64,000 bases of DNA from Fictibacillus fluitans (lineage in GTDB: Bacteria; Bacillota; Bacilli; Bacillales; Fictibacillaceae). This document shows, in pieces, positions 26,382 to 35,317 of this stretch. The stretch covers positions 1-64,000 of the forward strand of contig NZ_JAUHTR010000011.1 of NCBI RefSeq assembly GCF_030418125.1, in the 5' to 3' direction. Positions within the stretch are counted from its first letter, which is position 1, and each line of letters begins with the position of its first letter. The notes below the pieces were generated by a model that had not been told where the DNA came from, did not search any database, and saw only the letters and a program-made list of their open reading frames with translations. The translations under genes and the position numbers were made by a program.

Positions 26382-27932
26382 TTAGAATTGTGAACAATCT
26401 CCAATAAATGTTTGTGGTGTGACCGCAGATGTAAATGTAGTACTAAAGGAATCTCCCACATCATTGGTTGCATTAATCGTCCAAGTAATCGTATTGCCGC
26501 TTATCGTAGCGGTTAGGAAGACATCAAATAAACCTTGGAGTGTAGATGTTCCAGTAGCTTGGGCAGTTCCTTCAAATTGGACACTAATGCTGTCATTACA
26601 AGAGAATCGAATTCTTCGGCCTTGTGTCAAGTTGAATACAAAGCTGCCTCCCGAGAATGTGATACTGAAGTTATTAACAGCTGGATTACATCCTGGACCC
26701 CCAATATAACATTGAACAATAGATACATTGATCGTACCGGAAATCGTTGAAGGAACACCCCCGTTTATGACGTTTGCTGTTGCAGGAGCCCCAAACCCAC
26801 CTACGCCCAATTGGAATTTGCAAGGACATTCGGTTGGAGCAGGACAGCTAACTACCGCACCTACTTCTGTAGTCAAGGTTTGACCGCCTTCTTGTGTGGT
26901 TGCAGTAACTAAGACGGATGTAATGGATGTTCCCGGAGGGACAGTAAATGTTGAAGAATAGAAACCTGTTGCGTCCGTTGTAGCAGGTGGAATCGACATT
27001 CCCATGCCCGGGAATGTAGTAAAGGTAACAACATCCCCTTCTTGTCCAACTCCTCCACACGTCACAAAACCAGAAATGGTATAGGTACAAGCTGAAACAG
27101 GTGTGACCGTTGCTGTAATATCACACAATTGAGTGCAGGTTCCGGAAACTGTAATGGAGTCACTCGCAAATCCGTCTGCAAGAACCGTTATTGTCGCAGT
27201 CCCAGACGTTCCTGGAGCAAGGTTGATACCACTTTCAAAGTTACCTTCTGAATCTGTAAATGTTGAAGAAGGATCAATGATAAATGTGCCTGGAGGATTC
27301 TGTGTAATGGTGATTGGAACCCCGGGAACTGGAACACCATCACAAACGAGCCGGCCATTTAGCGGCCCAGCGCAATCGAACGTTCCTCCCTCGGGTCCAA
27401 AAATATCAAGAACACATAAAGAAGAGGGACAAGAAGCAATGGTAGTGGAAACACCTGTGGCTGTTCCATTGACGGCAACCGCAGATACCGTTACTGGCGT
27501 CTCGGGTGTCGGCGCAGGAACAGTTACATTGACCGTAAATTGGCCATTGGCATTAGTAAATACAGGGTTTTGAGCAAAATTAATCAAACCTGGGCTCGAA
27601 GCTAGAAATACAGGTGTGAACGGGACAGGTGAGCCATTACAAATGACTTCTCCATTAATAAAGTCTTCACATTGAATTTCCGCTTCCACAAACAAGGATA
27701 CTAGGCAGCCTGCGGGAGGAGGGGTAGGTGTAGGGGGGAAAAATATAGCTTCGACATCGTTGCAATCAAACTCGACTATCGCACCATTAGAAAGTTCCCC
27801 AAACACACAGGTTCCTTTAATTTTAATAAATATAAACGTAATTGAGTCACCTTGATTCGTTATTACTGTAATCGCTTGTCCTCGTTTTACGTTTTTTAAA
27901 AACTCACAGATACAGGAGTTGTCTTTCCTCAT
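26382..27932 (-). CDS. Ig-like repeat protein with N-terminal CxC domain
   Basis: This is a 516-residue protein in three parts. Residues 1-66 form a small Cys-motif domain (C-I-C-E-F-L-K-N-V-K-R-G, ending F-D-C-N-D-V-E-A-I). A proline linker follows (P-P-T-P-T-P-P-P). Then come three or four Ig-like or carboxypeptidase-regulatory-like beta repeats, each with paired cysteines and the pattern D-x-x-G-x-F/Y, and a last domain rich in Gly, Thr, Ser and Val opened by C-P-C-K-F. There is no Sec signal peptide or cell-wall anchor, so a spore-surface protein is possible. The N-terminal domain resembles the two small proteins at 50.3-50.8 kb. AGGAAAGGAAG precedes the ATG. Confidence 0.7.
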   Translation of the reverse strand: MRKDNSCICEFLKNVKRGQAITVITNQGDSITFIFIKIKGTCVFGELSNGAIVEFDCNDVEAIFFPPTPTPPPAGCLVSLFVEAEIQCEDFINGEVICNGSPVPFTPVFLASSPGLINFAQNPVFTNANGQFTVNVTVPAPTPETPVTVSAVAVNGTATGVSTTIASCPSSLCVLDIFGPEGGTFDCAGPLNGRLVCDGVPVPGVPITITQNPPGTFIIDPSSTFTDSEGNFESGINLAPGTSGTATITVLADGFASDSITVSGTCTQLCDITATVTPVSACTYTISGFVTCGGVGQEGDVVTFTTFPGMGMSIPPATTDATGFYSSTFTVPPGTSITSVLVTATTQEGGQTLTTEVGAVVSCPAPTECPCKFQLGVGGFGAPATANVINGGVPSTISGTINVSIVQCYIGGPGCNPAVNNFSITFSGGSFVFNLTQGRRIRFSCNDSISVQFEGTAQATGTSTLQGLFDVFLTATISGNTITWTINATNDVGDSFSTTFTSAVTPQTFIGDCSQF

Positions 27933-28126
27933 CGGATTCTTCCTTTCCTAATTTCTATATAGAGAATCTCCTATATAATATGGTTACGTGCTATACAATG
28001 TGTACAAGTTAATGAAAGAGTCTACTTTACTGAAGTATGTAAAAGTTGAGGGATGAAAAATGTAATATCTCCTGTTTCCCCTTTAATATCTCACCAACAT
28101 CTCATGTGTTGCACATGTGGAAATTT

Positions 28127-28159
28127 AAAAGCGATGCAAGCAAAATTTGCACCGCTTTT
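28127..28159. terminator. Hairpin near the right end of the element
   Basis: AAAAGCGATGCAA (28127-28139) pairs with TTGCACCGCTTTT (28146-28158), with one mismatch, T-rich on both sides. It is a possible terminator; no gene is seen between it and the right end. Confidence 0.5.
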
Positions 28160-28204
28160 GTTTAAGAGACGTGAGTTAAATGCAAAACATTAATTCCTAA
28201 CAAC

Positions 28205-28223
28205 ATGCTAACATTTTGCTAAC
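28205..28223. repeat. Putative integrase arm site, right
   Basis: ATGCTAACATTTTGCTAAC matches the left-end copy (15676-15694) in 18 of 19 positions. Confidence 0.6.
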
Positions 28224-28340
28224 GAAGTCCAATAAAACGAGGTGAATCAGGGTTAAAGATAGTACACTTGATGCAAAAATAATGCTGATTTGACGGGACT
28301 TTCTTCTTCTTTAGTTAAAAATATTACAGCATAAAACTTC

Positions 28341-28359
28341 ATGGGCGGCATGATGTAAT
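28341..28359. repeat. Putative attR core: right copy of the 19-bp groEL repeat
   Basis: This copy is identical to 15606-15624. Directly after it come a small hairpin (28362-28376) and a strong terminator (28413-28458), which are probably the original sequence behind groEL. The two flanking copies mark the element as about 12.7 kb. Confidence 0.85.
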
Positions 28360-28412
28360 AAAGGTTTCAAAACCTTGTTATGTCAACGTCTAAAACGTTA
28401 ACCTAACTATAG

Positions 28413-28458
28413 AAAAGGTCTTTCATCAGTTTACTAAACTGAGAAAGGCCTTTTTTTA
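28413..28458. terminator. Strong bidirectional terminator (probable original groESL terminator)
   Basis: AAAAGGTCTTTC..CAGTTT pairs with AAACTG..GAAAGGCCTTTT, with T runs on both strands. It now also ends the DUF1349 gene on the minus strand. Confidence 0.85.
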
Positions 28459-28476
28459 TTTGCTCTTTGTTGAAAA

Positions 28477-29049
28477 CTATACCAATGACCAGCTCAGAAC
28501 CTCTGCCTTGAATCCTTCATTGAGCTCATTTGGGCTGCAGGCATAAGGGCCAACTTTAATCGACTCTGTTCCTTTAGGGGTATGAAGATGAGCAATTCTG
28601 ATTTGCTCTTTTTTGCCTGACTCATGAATAAAGTAAATTTCCACATCATTGGAATTACAGGTGACTTCAAATTTTATTTCATCTGAGATGTGCAGGTTTG
28701 AATAATCTTGTGAAGACCAATCAGAGTAACCATAAGAGGTGACCACTGCCCCAAGGTGAGAGGGACCTTCCGGAATATACTCTACAGAGCATTTTATCCA
28801 GGTATCCTCATCCACATAAATCAAAATTCCCACCTGATCATAGGTGTTTTTAGGGTTCATTCGGAAAGTGCCGGAACATTGAAAGTGACCGCTGGAAACA
28901 TCTTTTAGTAATGCATGCCCCGTCATTCTATTGAATTGATAATACGTATTTCTCCAAAAATCCGTATCTCCATTTGTTATAAAAGTAAAAGAATCTTCTT
29001 TTGCATCAATATGCGCAGGTTCATTCATCCAGGTATAATCTTCCCACAT
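28477..29049 (-). CDS. DUF1349 (concanavalin-like fold) protein
   Basis: This is a 190-residue cytosolic protein of the DUF1349 family, which has a concanavalin/laminin-G-like beta sandwich and resembles yeast regulators of beta-1,3-glucan. Typical blocks are T-D-F-W-R-N-T-Y-Y, Y-D-Q-V-G-I-L-I-Y-V-D-E-D-T-W-I-K and a V-G-P-Y-A-C-S-P motif near the end. TAGGAGGAAGCGCT precedes the ATG. The biochemical role is not established. It stands alone beside the element end. Confidence 0.8.
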   Translation of the reverse strand: MWEDYTWMNEPAHIDAKEDSFTFITNGDTDFWRNTYYQFNRMTGHALLKDVSSGHFQCSGTFRMNPKNTYDQVGILIYVDEDTWIKCSVEYIPEGPSHLGAVVTSYGYSDWSSQDYSNLHISDEIKFEVTCNSNDVEIYFIHESGKKEQIRIAHLHTPKGTESIKVGPYACSPNELNEGFKAEVLSWSLV

Positions 29050-29235
29050 AGCGCTTCCTCCTAGTATTCTTCCTTTAGATGATTATCTCAGAATTTCTCT
29101 AAAGCAGGAGTAACAAAATAGTCACCTTTTGAAATTACTGCTGGTTAATGCTCTTCATAATTGATCCCAATTTGTAAGAAGCCTCATTTTAATGTTAAAG
29201 TAGAATGACCATTCTATCTATGGAGGTGATTCTTG

Positions 29236-29757
29236 TTGAGTAAAAAAAGAGAGAGCTTATTGGAAAACGCTGAGCGTTTATTTTATGAAAATGGTTTTCA
29301 TGCTATAGGAATGAAGCGGGTCATCTCTGAATCAGATGTTGCCTTAATGACGATGTACAATCATTTTGATTCAAAGGAAGATTTAATACTGGAAGTGTTA
29401 AAAAGGAGAGAGGAAAGGTACTTTTCCTTTTTGAAAACAAGCATAAGTGAAAATAAGAACATAGCGCTATCCCTGACCGAAGCCCATATGAACTGGATTC
29501 TCGAAAATGGATCAAATGGATGTATGATGCTGCGAGCGAAAGAAGAATACTCTTCTACAAATAAGGAAATTAGCGACACGGTTATTGCACACAAAAAGAA
29601 TTTAATTTCTTTCCTTCAAGACAATGCCTTCAATGTTAACCAGGCTACACGTTTAGCCATGCTGTTTGAAGGAGCTACTGCTCTATCAGAAGTATTGGAA
29701 CCGGAGGCTGTTTCAAAGGAATTACTGGATACCATTCAATATTTATTTCATGAGTAA
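29236..29757 (+). CDS. TetR/AcrR-family transcriptional regulator
   Basis: The N-terminal TetR helix-turn-helix is seen in L-L-E-N-A-E-R-L-F-Y-E-N-G-F-H-A-I-G, with Y-N-H-F-D-S-K-E-D-L as recognition helix. The C-terminal ligand domain is short (173 residues in total). GGAGGTGA precedes two consecutive TTG codons at 29233 and 29236; the second gives better spacing. It probably regulates the MFS gene 80 bp downstream. ATGACCATTCTA (29205-29216) before it and ATGATCGTTCTA (29803-29814) before the MFS gene look like related operator sites. Confidence 0.85.
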   Translation: MSKKRESLLENAERLFYENGFHAIGMKRVISESDVALMTMYNHFDSKEDLILEVLKRREERYFSFLKTSISENKNIALSLTEAHMNWILENGSNGCMMLRAKEEYSSTNKEISDTVIAHKKNLISFLQDNAFNVNQATRLAMLFEGATALSEVLEPEAVSKELLDTIQYLFHE

Positions 29758-29836
29758 GCTAAGAGTAATCTTTTCTTACTTATTTTTTTCTTAAATAAAT
29801 ATAATGATCGTTCTACACAAAAAGAGGAGTGAGAAC

Positions 29837-30952
29837 ATGTGGAGAATCGTCCTGCCGGGTATCGCCATGATTGGAGTAACCTATGCATTTGCGAGGTTTA
29901 GCTTTGGTTTATTTTTACCGAATATATCTCAATCCATAAATCTTACAGAAAGTAATGCGGGTGTTACAGGTTCAACAGCCTACATTGCTTATACATTAGC
30001 TTTATTCACCTCCTCCTATCTTATAAAAAGGTTTGGCCAGCTAAGAGTCATTCAATTCGCAGGATTAAGTGCCGTGATTGGATTATTCGGAATAGGGCTG
30101 TCCCAGAATTTCCTTTCCCTTGCACTGAGTACGTTTATTGCAGGGCTTGGCAGCGGGTGGGCATCGCCTGCCTACAGTCAAGTCGCATCCACATCATTAA
30201 ACAAGGACGACAAGGACCGGGGAAATACCTGGATGAATTCCGGTACCAGCTTTGGACTTATAGTATCCGGACCGATCGCTATCCTGTTCACTGATCACTG
30301 GAGATTCGCTTTTATATCATTTGCAATCATTTCTTTAGCCGTACTTTTATGGAATTCAATAAGAATCCCATATGAAAAACCAGAATTGCATGATGAAAAG
30401 ATAATAAGTGGTCCTATCTTTAAAAAAGCTAAGTATTTATTACTTTCATCGTTCATCGTTGGTTTTGGTTCATCAATCTATTGGACGTTTTCCAGAAGCT
30501 TTTTAAAAGTTGAATACAACATGAGTGATCATGAGAGTGTGATTTTTTGGGTGACAATGGGTGTGACGGGGGCGGTCGGTGGTTTAGCTGGAGGAATAAT
30601 GAATAGAGGGGGCTTAACCTTATCCTACAGATTGGCCCTCTTACTATTGTCTATATCCGTGATCAGTATCACCATTCCATCGTTATACAGTGTATACTCA
30701 TCTGGTTTTCTGTTTGGCATTTCCTATATTTTTGTTACTGGTCTGTTAATTGTTTGGGCCACTCGCATTTTTCCATTAGTGCCTCATGTGGGGGTGAGCT
30801 TATCCTTTCTGGCGTTAGGGGTTGGGCAGTCAATTGGATCAGCTATGGCAGGGAAGTTGATTAGTATGAGTTCGTACTCATGGGTGTTTATTATCTATTC
30901 ATTCTTCTGCATTATTGGGTTGATTATCCCTGTTGAAAGGAAGTCTTTTTAA
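29837..30952 (+). CDS. MFS transporter, YbfB-like
   Basis: This is a 371-residue, ~12-helix major facilitator protein resembling YbfB/YjiJ-type transporters (Y-A-F-A-R-F-S-F-G-L-F-L-P near the N-terminus is typical). An upstream in-frame start at 29804 exists, but AGAGGAGTG sits before the ATG at 29837. It is probably co-regulated with the TetR gene in front. The substrate is unknown; drug or small-metabolite export is the usual expectation for TetR-MFS pairs. Confidence 0.82.
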   Translation: MWRIVLPGIAMIGVTYAFARFSFGLFLPNISQSINLTESNAGVTGSTAYIAYTLALFTSSYLIKRFGQLRVIQFAGLSAVIGLFGIGLSQNFLSLALSTFIAGLGSGWASPAYSQVASTSLNKDDKDRGNTWMNSGTSFGLIVSGPIAILFTDHWRFAFISFAIISLAVLLWNSIRIPYEKPELHDEKIISGPIFKKAKYLLLSSFIVGFGSSIYWTFSRSFLKVEYNMSDHESVIFWVTMGVTGAVGGLAGGIMNRGGLTLSYRLALLLLSISVISITIPSLYSVYSSGFLFGISYIFVTGLLIVWATRIFPLVPHVGVSLSFLALGVGQSIGSAMAGKLISMSSYSWVFIIYSFFCIIGLIIPVERKSF

Positions 30953-31020
30953 GGATTTTTCTTTGGAAAAACTCACCCTATGCTACTCAAGTCAATTCGT
31001 CTGGTTTTAAAATATATGCA

Positions 31021-31149
31021 ATCGTTTAGCGCTCGAAAAACGAAGAAATCCGGGATAGTTTCAACGCTGGGACTGGTGGATCGCAAGCATGTTTAAAGCC
31101 GGTATCGTTAACCCAATTAAAGTAACTTGTTCTATACTTTCAAAACGCG
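31021..31149 (+). pseudogene. Relic of a groEL 3' region
   Basis: This stretch aligns with groEL positions 15366-15500 with roughly three quarters identical bases by eye, including a long block around G-I-V-D-P (31098-31115). It has a stop (GAG to TAG at 31027), a one-base deletion and a one-base insertion, and cannot code. It lies 2.7 kb to the right of the element end and is not connected to a groEL start. It is a decayed second copy or a leftover of an older integration at groEL. Confidence 0.8.
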
Positions 31150-31230
31150 AGTAAAGTAAACCCTTTTTACCGTTTTTTGTATTTAAATAAATATTTAATT
31201 ATTAACGTAAATTGGATTGAATATATATAC

Positions 31231-31326
31231 ATGGAGGTGTTAAAGGAAAAATATACCACTTTTATAGATGCTATCAAAATAGGAATGCGTTTGACGTATA
31301 TAACTTTGCTACAGGAAATGGAATAA
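31231..31326 (+). CDS. Possible 31-codon leader ORF before cassette 1
   Basis: An ATG at 31231 opens a 31-codon frame (M-E-V-L-K-E-K-Y) that ends 13 bases before the DUF362 gene, but it has no clear Shine-Dalgarno. It is included only because it abuts the operon. It has no counterpart before cassette 2. Confidence 0.2.
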   Translation: MEVLKEKYTTFIDAIKIGMRLTYITLLQEME

Positions 31327-31339
31327 ACAGGAGGGTGAA

Positions 31340-33745
31340 ATGGTCAGAAAATATGCAAGAGTTCCAGTTGTCAGTTCTCCCTTGGGTATAAATAGTGTTG
31401 ATTTTAATGGCTCTCCCATTTCAGGTGTGAGGATGGATGTATTCCAAGCCTACGGCGATATTCCGATACTCCTTCAGAAATTTATAAACGACAAGGATAA
31501 TGAGGCTTGGAAACAGATCACATATAAAATTGATTATATCTATTCTAATCTCAATTACGCCTTGAGGGGCTTAAATAGTGAAACTGATTTTAGTAACAAG
31601 GTACAGTCACAGGTTAGGTCAGGAAAGAAATTATTGTTTAAGCCCAATATAGTCAATCCAATAGTCATAGATTTCAAGACACATGGTGAAGGTCCTGCTG
31701 CAAAGATTGTTACAGAATGGACTTTAATAGCTGCTTTAATGAGATGGTTCCATGATAACCTACATATCAGTTATCATCAGATGGCTATTGGTGAAGGTTC
31801 TACAAGCACTTTTGTCTCATCTTCTTTTTTAAGCAAAGCTGAAAACAAAAAGATTACAACTGAGGCCATTATCGAAGGACGCAGTGGAGATTTCTTTGGT
31901 GGATGGGGCTTCTTCTTTGTCCGTAAGTATCTTGCCGAGCGTCATCCCGCTTCTCACGAAGATGACCCTATGAAGGGCTATGAGGAAAGTGTTGAAGGAA
32001 GATTTATTCCACCTGGAAGAACGCAAGGCCTGCTAATGGTGTATGATCTAAACAAGCTTCATGACGGGACCAATAGAGGAAGAGCGGTACGGGTACCAGG
32101 TGGGACAGTTTTTAAAGAAATTACCCTGAATAAAATAATTGCGGGTGGAGATCCTCAAGATAATCAAGATTTAAGTGACTATCCAGGATGTGTTTTGATA
32201 AATGTTCCCAAAACAAAATTGCACGATCAAGATTTAATCACAAATGCAATTAAGAACCTTGGCATAGGCTTATACCCAACCCAGAAATATTCCTGGTATA
32301 CTGCCGTTCCGAGTTTAAAGGAAAAATTACCTCATTCACCCTGGGTATTAGAGATGGATCCTGATACTAATTTACCTTTCAGAGACGAGAATGGTAAATA
32401 TGTCGCTATTAATACCGATGGACTTTCAGGAGTTCAGTCTGACCTAATTCGAGCAGTACAAAACCAGGGTGTGCTGATGATTCATATCGTTGATGGTTTA
32501 AATATTACGAATGTAAGCCATAATGCTAATTCTTTAGCAACCAGAGTACCTGAAGGTTATGTATGGTCTTCTCTTGACTGTGTAGCCCTCGATCTTTTCT
32601 GTGCCAGATACTGTTTTAAAACAGTACCCATGGATCAAGCCCGGAAGCTTCAGGATGAAAATCGGTGGCCAACGGAATTTATCCATCATTCTCCTGAAGC
32701 TCATATTAGTGGAAAAAATATAGTAACACAATCAGGACTTGATTCACCTCTGTTCAGGTATGACTTGTACCGGTTTGCTGAAAAACGGGGGGTTGGACAG
32801 CAGAAGTACTACGTCGTAGGCTGGGATACCTTGACACGGACGCCAATGGCTTCTGTTCAAGGGCATCTGGGGAGAATTCATAATACGAAATTCATTGAAC
32901 TCATAACTGATAATATGTATTACAATCTAAATACCATTCTACAGGATTTTCAAAAGGGTATTTTTAGTTATGCTAAAGCCAGTGATCAACTGACCGGTAC
33001 TTCCCTTTTTAAAGAGCTGATTGACACCTTTGACGAGAATTTTGACGGGGTAATAGATTACGATGAGAAAGGAAGGGGAGATGAAACAGCTAGCTTAGCC
33101 ATACAGGCTTATGCTCTCGATCTTTTTGTAACTCAGGCATATGGCGACCTGCGAATGGGATTTACTCAAAACAGCCTATCGTTGAAATATTCTAATGTTA
33201 ACTGGAACCGACAGGGTCATGACTTTATGAGAGAGTCAGCTCTCAAAGGGGGATTGGGGCAGGCCTATCTATTGTCAAAGTCTGAAGACGTAAAAGCAGA
33301 CCTCTTCATTTCGGGGATGAGTTATGGTAATGGGATGTGGCCCAGCTGGCAGACAGTTGTTTATATAAGAAACACAAATACAATATACGGTTCTCAATCT
33401 CCTCAGAACATTAGTCTCGGTTCATTATACGGAAATATATTCCAATATGCAGATAAAGTACTGCACGCAGGTACGTATACAGGAAGTATCTCTCAAGACA
33501 CTTTTGACGCCAGTGATATTGAGTATGGTAACAAAGTTCCTGATCCCGGTTCTGGCTATCATACTAGCCCACCGGAGTCCATCAATAAATATTTTCAAGC
33601 TGTCAGTAAGGGGGCTGCTCCCCTCGGCTTTACATTTTTTGTTCCAATCGGGTATGGGAGGTTGGAAGGAGTAAAAATACCTAACGTAGAGGAGACGAAC
33701 GACCCAGCTAAGATTTTAACTGTCCAATTTAGGTTTGAATGGTAA
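31340..33745 (+). CDS. DUF362-like protein with EF-hand, copy 1
   Basis: This is an 801-residue protein of unknown function. The N-terminal ~400 residues resemble DUF362: L-F-K-P-N-I-V, then T-E-W-T-L-I-A-A-L-M-R-W, and V-P-K-T-K-L-H-D-Q-D-L with N-A-I-K-N-L-G-I-G-L. A canonical 12-residue EF-hand loop follows (D565-E-N-F-D569-G-V-I-D573-Y-D-E576), so calcium binding is likely. The last ~200 residues are unrecognised. There is no signal peptide and no ferredoxin cysteines. ACAGGAGGGTGAA precedes the ATG. It is followed 50 bp later by an ADC-like gene, and the pair is repeated at 45.65-48.9 kb. Confidence 0.75.
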   Translation: MVRKYARVPVVSSPLGINSVDFNGSPISGVRMDVFQAYGDIPILLQKFINDKDNEAWKQITYKIDYIYSNLNYALRGLNSETDFSNKVQSQVRSGKKLLFKPNIVNPIVIDFKTHGEGPAAKIVTEWTLIAALMRWFHDNLHISYHQMAIGEGSTSTFVSSSFLSKAENKKITTEAIIEGRSGDFFGGWGFFFVRKYLAERHPASHEDDPMKGYEESVEGRFIPPGRTQGLLMVYDLNKLHDGTNRGRAVRVPGGTVFKEITLNKIIAGGDPQDNQDLSDYPGCVLINVPKTKLHDQDLITNAIKNLGIGLYPTQKYSWYTAVPSLKEKLPHSPWVLEMDPDTNLPFRDENGKYVAINTDGLSGVQSDLIRAVQNQGVLMIHIVDGLNITNVSHNANSLATRVPEGYVWSSLDCVALDLFCARYCFKTVPMDQARKLQDENRWPTEFIHHSPEAHISGKNIVTQSGLDSPLFRYDLYRFAEKRGVGQQKYYVVGWDTLTRTPMASVQGHLGRIHNTKFIELITDNMYYNLNTILQDFQKGIFSYAKASDQLTGTSLFKELIDTFDENFDGVIDYDEKGRGDETASLAIQAYALDLFVTQAYGDLRMGFTQNSLSLKYSNVNWNRQGHDFMRESALKGGLGQAYLLSKSEDVKADLFISGMSYGNGMWPSWQTVVYIRNTNTIYGSQSPQNISLGSLYGNIFQYADKVLHAGTYTGSISQDTFDASDIEYGNKVPDPGSGYHTSPPESINKYFQAVSKGAAPLGFTFFVPIGYGRLEGVKIPNVEETNDPAKILTVQFRFEW

Positions 33746-33795
33746 CATTGATCATCATTGGGCTATAAATGATATGGAAATCTAAGGAGGTTGCC

Positions 33796-34608
33796 ATGTT
33801 CAGACCGGATCCTAATAAAACATATCGGATGCCCCCGTGGTTTGGGGGGATTGATCCTGAAACAACGTATGCTTATATTAACGATTGTATAAGTCTTGAT
33901 TTCAGTTTTACCTCTGACGGAAAGTGGTTAGCTGATTTTCTTCCGGAAGGATTCGAATTGGTAAGGCCGGAAGTATCCATTGCCTTCAACCAGTTGCGAA
34001 TTGACAATTTTTTATACGGGGGGAGTTATAACTTAATAAGCGTAAATGTGCCCGCACGTTTTCGTGGAAGACAGGATCAACTGGAAGCACAGTTTCCTCT
34101 TATCATTTGGGAAAATAACACAATCCCCATCCTTGGGGGAAGAGAAGTAGATGGTCAGCCTAAAATTTATGCTGACATACAAGACCTTCACTTCTCGGAA
34201 AATACGTATTTTACTAATGCCAGCTACCAGGGAAACACATTTCTACGCTTACAAATGAATAATCCCAAGCCAGTAAGTCAACAGCAATTAGAGCAAGCAA
34301 AAGAAGCTGCGAAAAATGCAAATAAATTCGGATATCGTTATATTCCCAAAGTAGGGGGTCCCGGAGCTGATCTCATCCAATCCACTGTATATCCAATGAG
34401 TATGAAACTGACAGGGGTCTGGATAGGGGAAGGGAATTTTCAGTGGACATTGCTTCCACAGGTATATCGGACTCAGCTAACGAATGATATTGATTATTAC
34501 AACATCATTAAGCAGCTTGCTACATTGCCTGTATATGAAACCAAGCCTGTTTCCATGTCAGCAGGCTCACTGATAATGAAGAGTGCCGAGTCACGTGTTC
34601 TTAAGTAG
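33796..34608 (+). CDS. Acetoacetate-decarboxylase-like protein, copy 1
   Basis: This 270-residue protein resembles the acetoacetate decarboxylase (ADC) fold family. G-G-S-Y-N-L-I-S-V-N-V-P-A is the barrel strand, and G-R-E-V-D-G-Q-P-K123-I is the active-site strand. Characterised ADCs read P-K-K there, with the first Lys forming the Schiff base. Here the second Lys is Ile, so the chemistry may be aldolase, dehydratase or decarboxylase on another substrate. AAGGAGGT precedes the ATG at 33796. The partner DUF362 gene ends 50 bp upstream. Confidence 0.7.
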   Translation: MFRPDPNKTYRMPPWFGGIDPETTYAYINDCISLDFSFTSDGKWLADFLPEGFELVRPEVSIAFNQLRIDNFLYGGSYNLISVNVPARFRGRQDQLEAQFPLIIWENNTIPILGGREVDGQPKIYADIQDLHFSENTYFTNASYQGNTFLRLQMNNPKPVSQQQLEQAKEAAKNANKFGYRYIPKVGGPGADLIQSTVYPMSMKLTGVWIGEGNFQWTLLPQVYRTQLTNDIDYYNIIKQLATLPVYETKPVSMSAGSLIMKSAESRVLK

Positions 34609-34730
34609 TAAAGTATTTAAAAATTGGCAGTAGTCACTGTAAGGACTGCCGAATAGTTAGAGCCATTATCAAATGAGGAGTATTTAAGCGAAGCATCAGA
34701 GACGCTTTTACTCATATATATAAACAGCAA

Positions 34731-34764
34731 AAAACCACTTCCTAATTTTAGGAGGTGGTTTTTT
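34731..34764. terminator. Bidirectional terminator between cassette 1 and ansR
   Basis: AAAACCACTTCCTAA pairs with TTAGGAGGTGGTTTT, with T runs on both strands. Confidence 0.85.
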
Positions 34765-35125
34765 ACGTCGCCTTATCTTCTAATTGCCGCTTCGCCCTGA
34801 TAAACGCAATAAACTGCTGCATTTCTTCCTTGGAAAGGGAAAGGCCATCGACAGACAGATTTAAATAAGACAGATCCGTTAATTCCATGAAAGGCACAGA
34901 CGGATCCACATCCGACTGGGGATCCTGGTGATTCACTCTGCCCAGAATGTAATCGGTGGATGTGTCGAATAAATCAGCGATCTGTGCAATGGCTTCCAAT
35001 GAAGGGCGGCGATGCCCCGATTCGTAGCCAGCATATGTACTTTTGGCAATCCCGAGCCGGTCAGCCGCATATTGCAGCGACCATCCTTTGCTCTTCCGTA
35101 ATGTCGTTAATCGATTTAATATCAT
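34763..35125 (-). CDS. ansR: XRE-family repressor AnsR-like
   Basis: This is a 120-residue repressor with an N-terminal lambda-type helix-turn-helix (W-S-L-Q-Y-A-A-D-R-L-G-I-A-K-S-T-Y-A-G-Y-E). The short acidic tail is probably the ligand or dimer part. It is divergent from ansA-ansB exactly as AnsR is in B. subtilis, where it represses ansAB unless aspartate is present. Several TACGC palindromes fill the divergent promoter region (35179-35257). Confidence 0.88.
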   Translation of the reverse strand: MILNRLTTLRKSKGWSLQYAADRLGIAKSTYAGYESGHRRPSLEAIAQIADLFDTSTDYILGRVNHQDPQSDVDPSVPFMELTDLSYLNLSVDGLSLSKEEMQQFIAFIRAKRQLEDKAT

Positions 35126-35178
35126 CTTTTAACTCCCCTTTGATCTATGTTGATTATATCATAAATAAAATTAAAATG

Positions 35179-35257
35179 TACGCGTATTGCGTAATTTGTG
35201 CTTGATTTACAGTGGTAACAGCACTATAATTGCGTATGTAGTACGCGATACGCGTAT
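35179..35257. promoter_or_regulatory. Putative AnsR operators
   Basis: Three sites share the TACGC half-site: TACGCGTATTGCGTA (35179-35193), GCGTATGTAGTACGC (35232-35246, 5-bp arms) and ATACGCGTAT (35248-35257, perfect palindrome). They lie between ansR and ansA, as expected for autoregulation and repression of ansAB. Confidence 0.65.
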
Positions 35258-35317
35258 ATTAGTTTTATGATAATTGTAATTTTATGATATTAAGAAAGCG
35301 TTATAGGAGGGGTTATA

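Larger units (their letters stand above)
27933..28476. other. Right junction region without genes
   Basis: It contains the upstream region of the Ig-like gene, a hairpin (28127-28159), the right arm repeat, the right 19-bp repeat, and the terminators behind it. I see no ORF worth calling. Confidence 0.5.
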
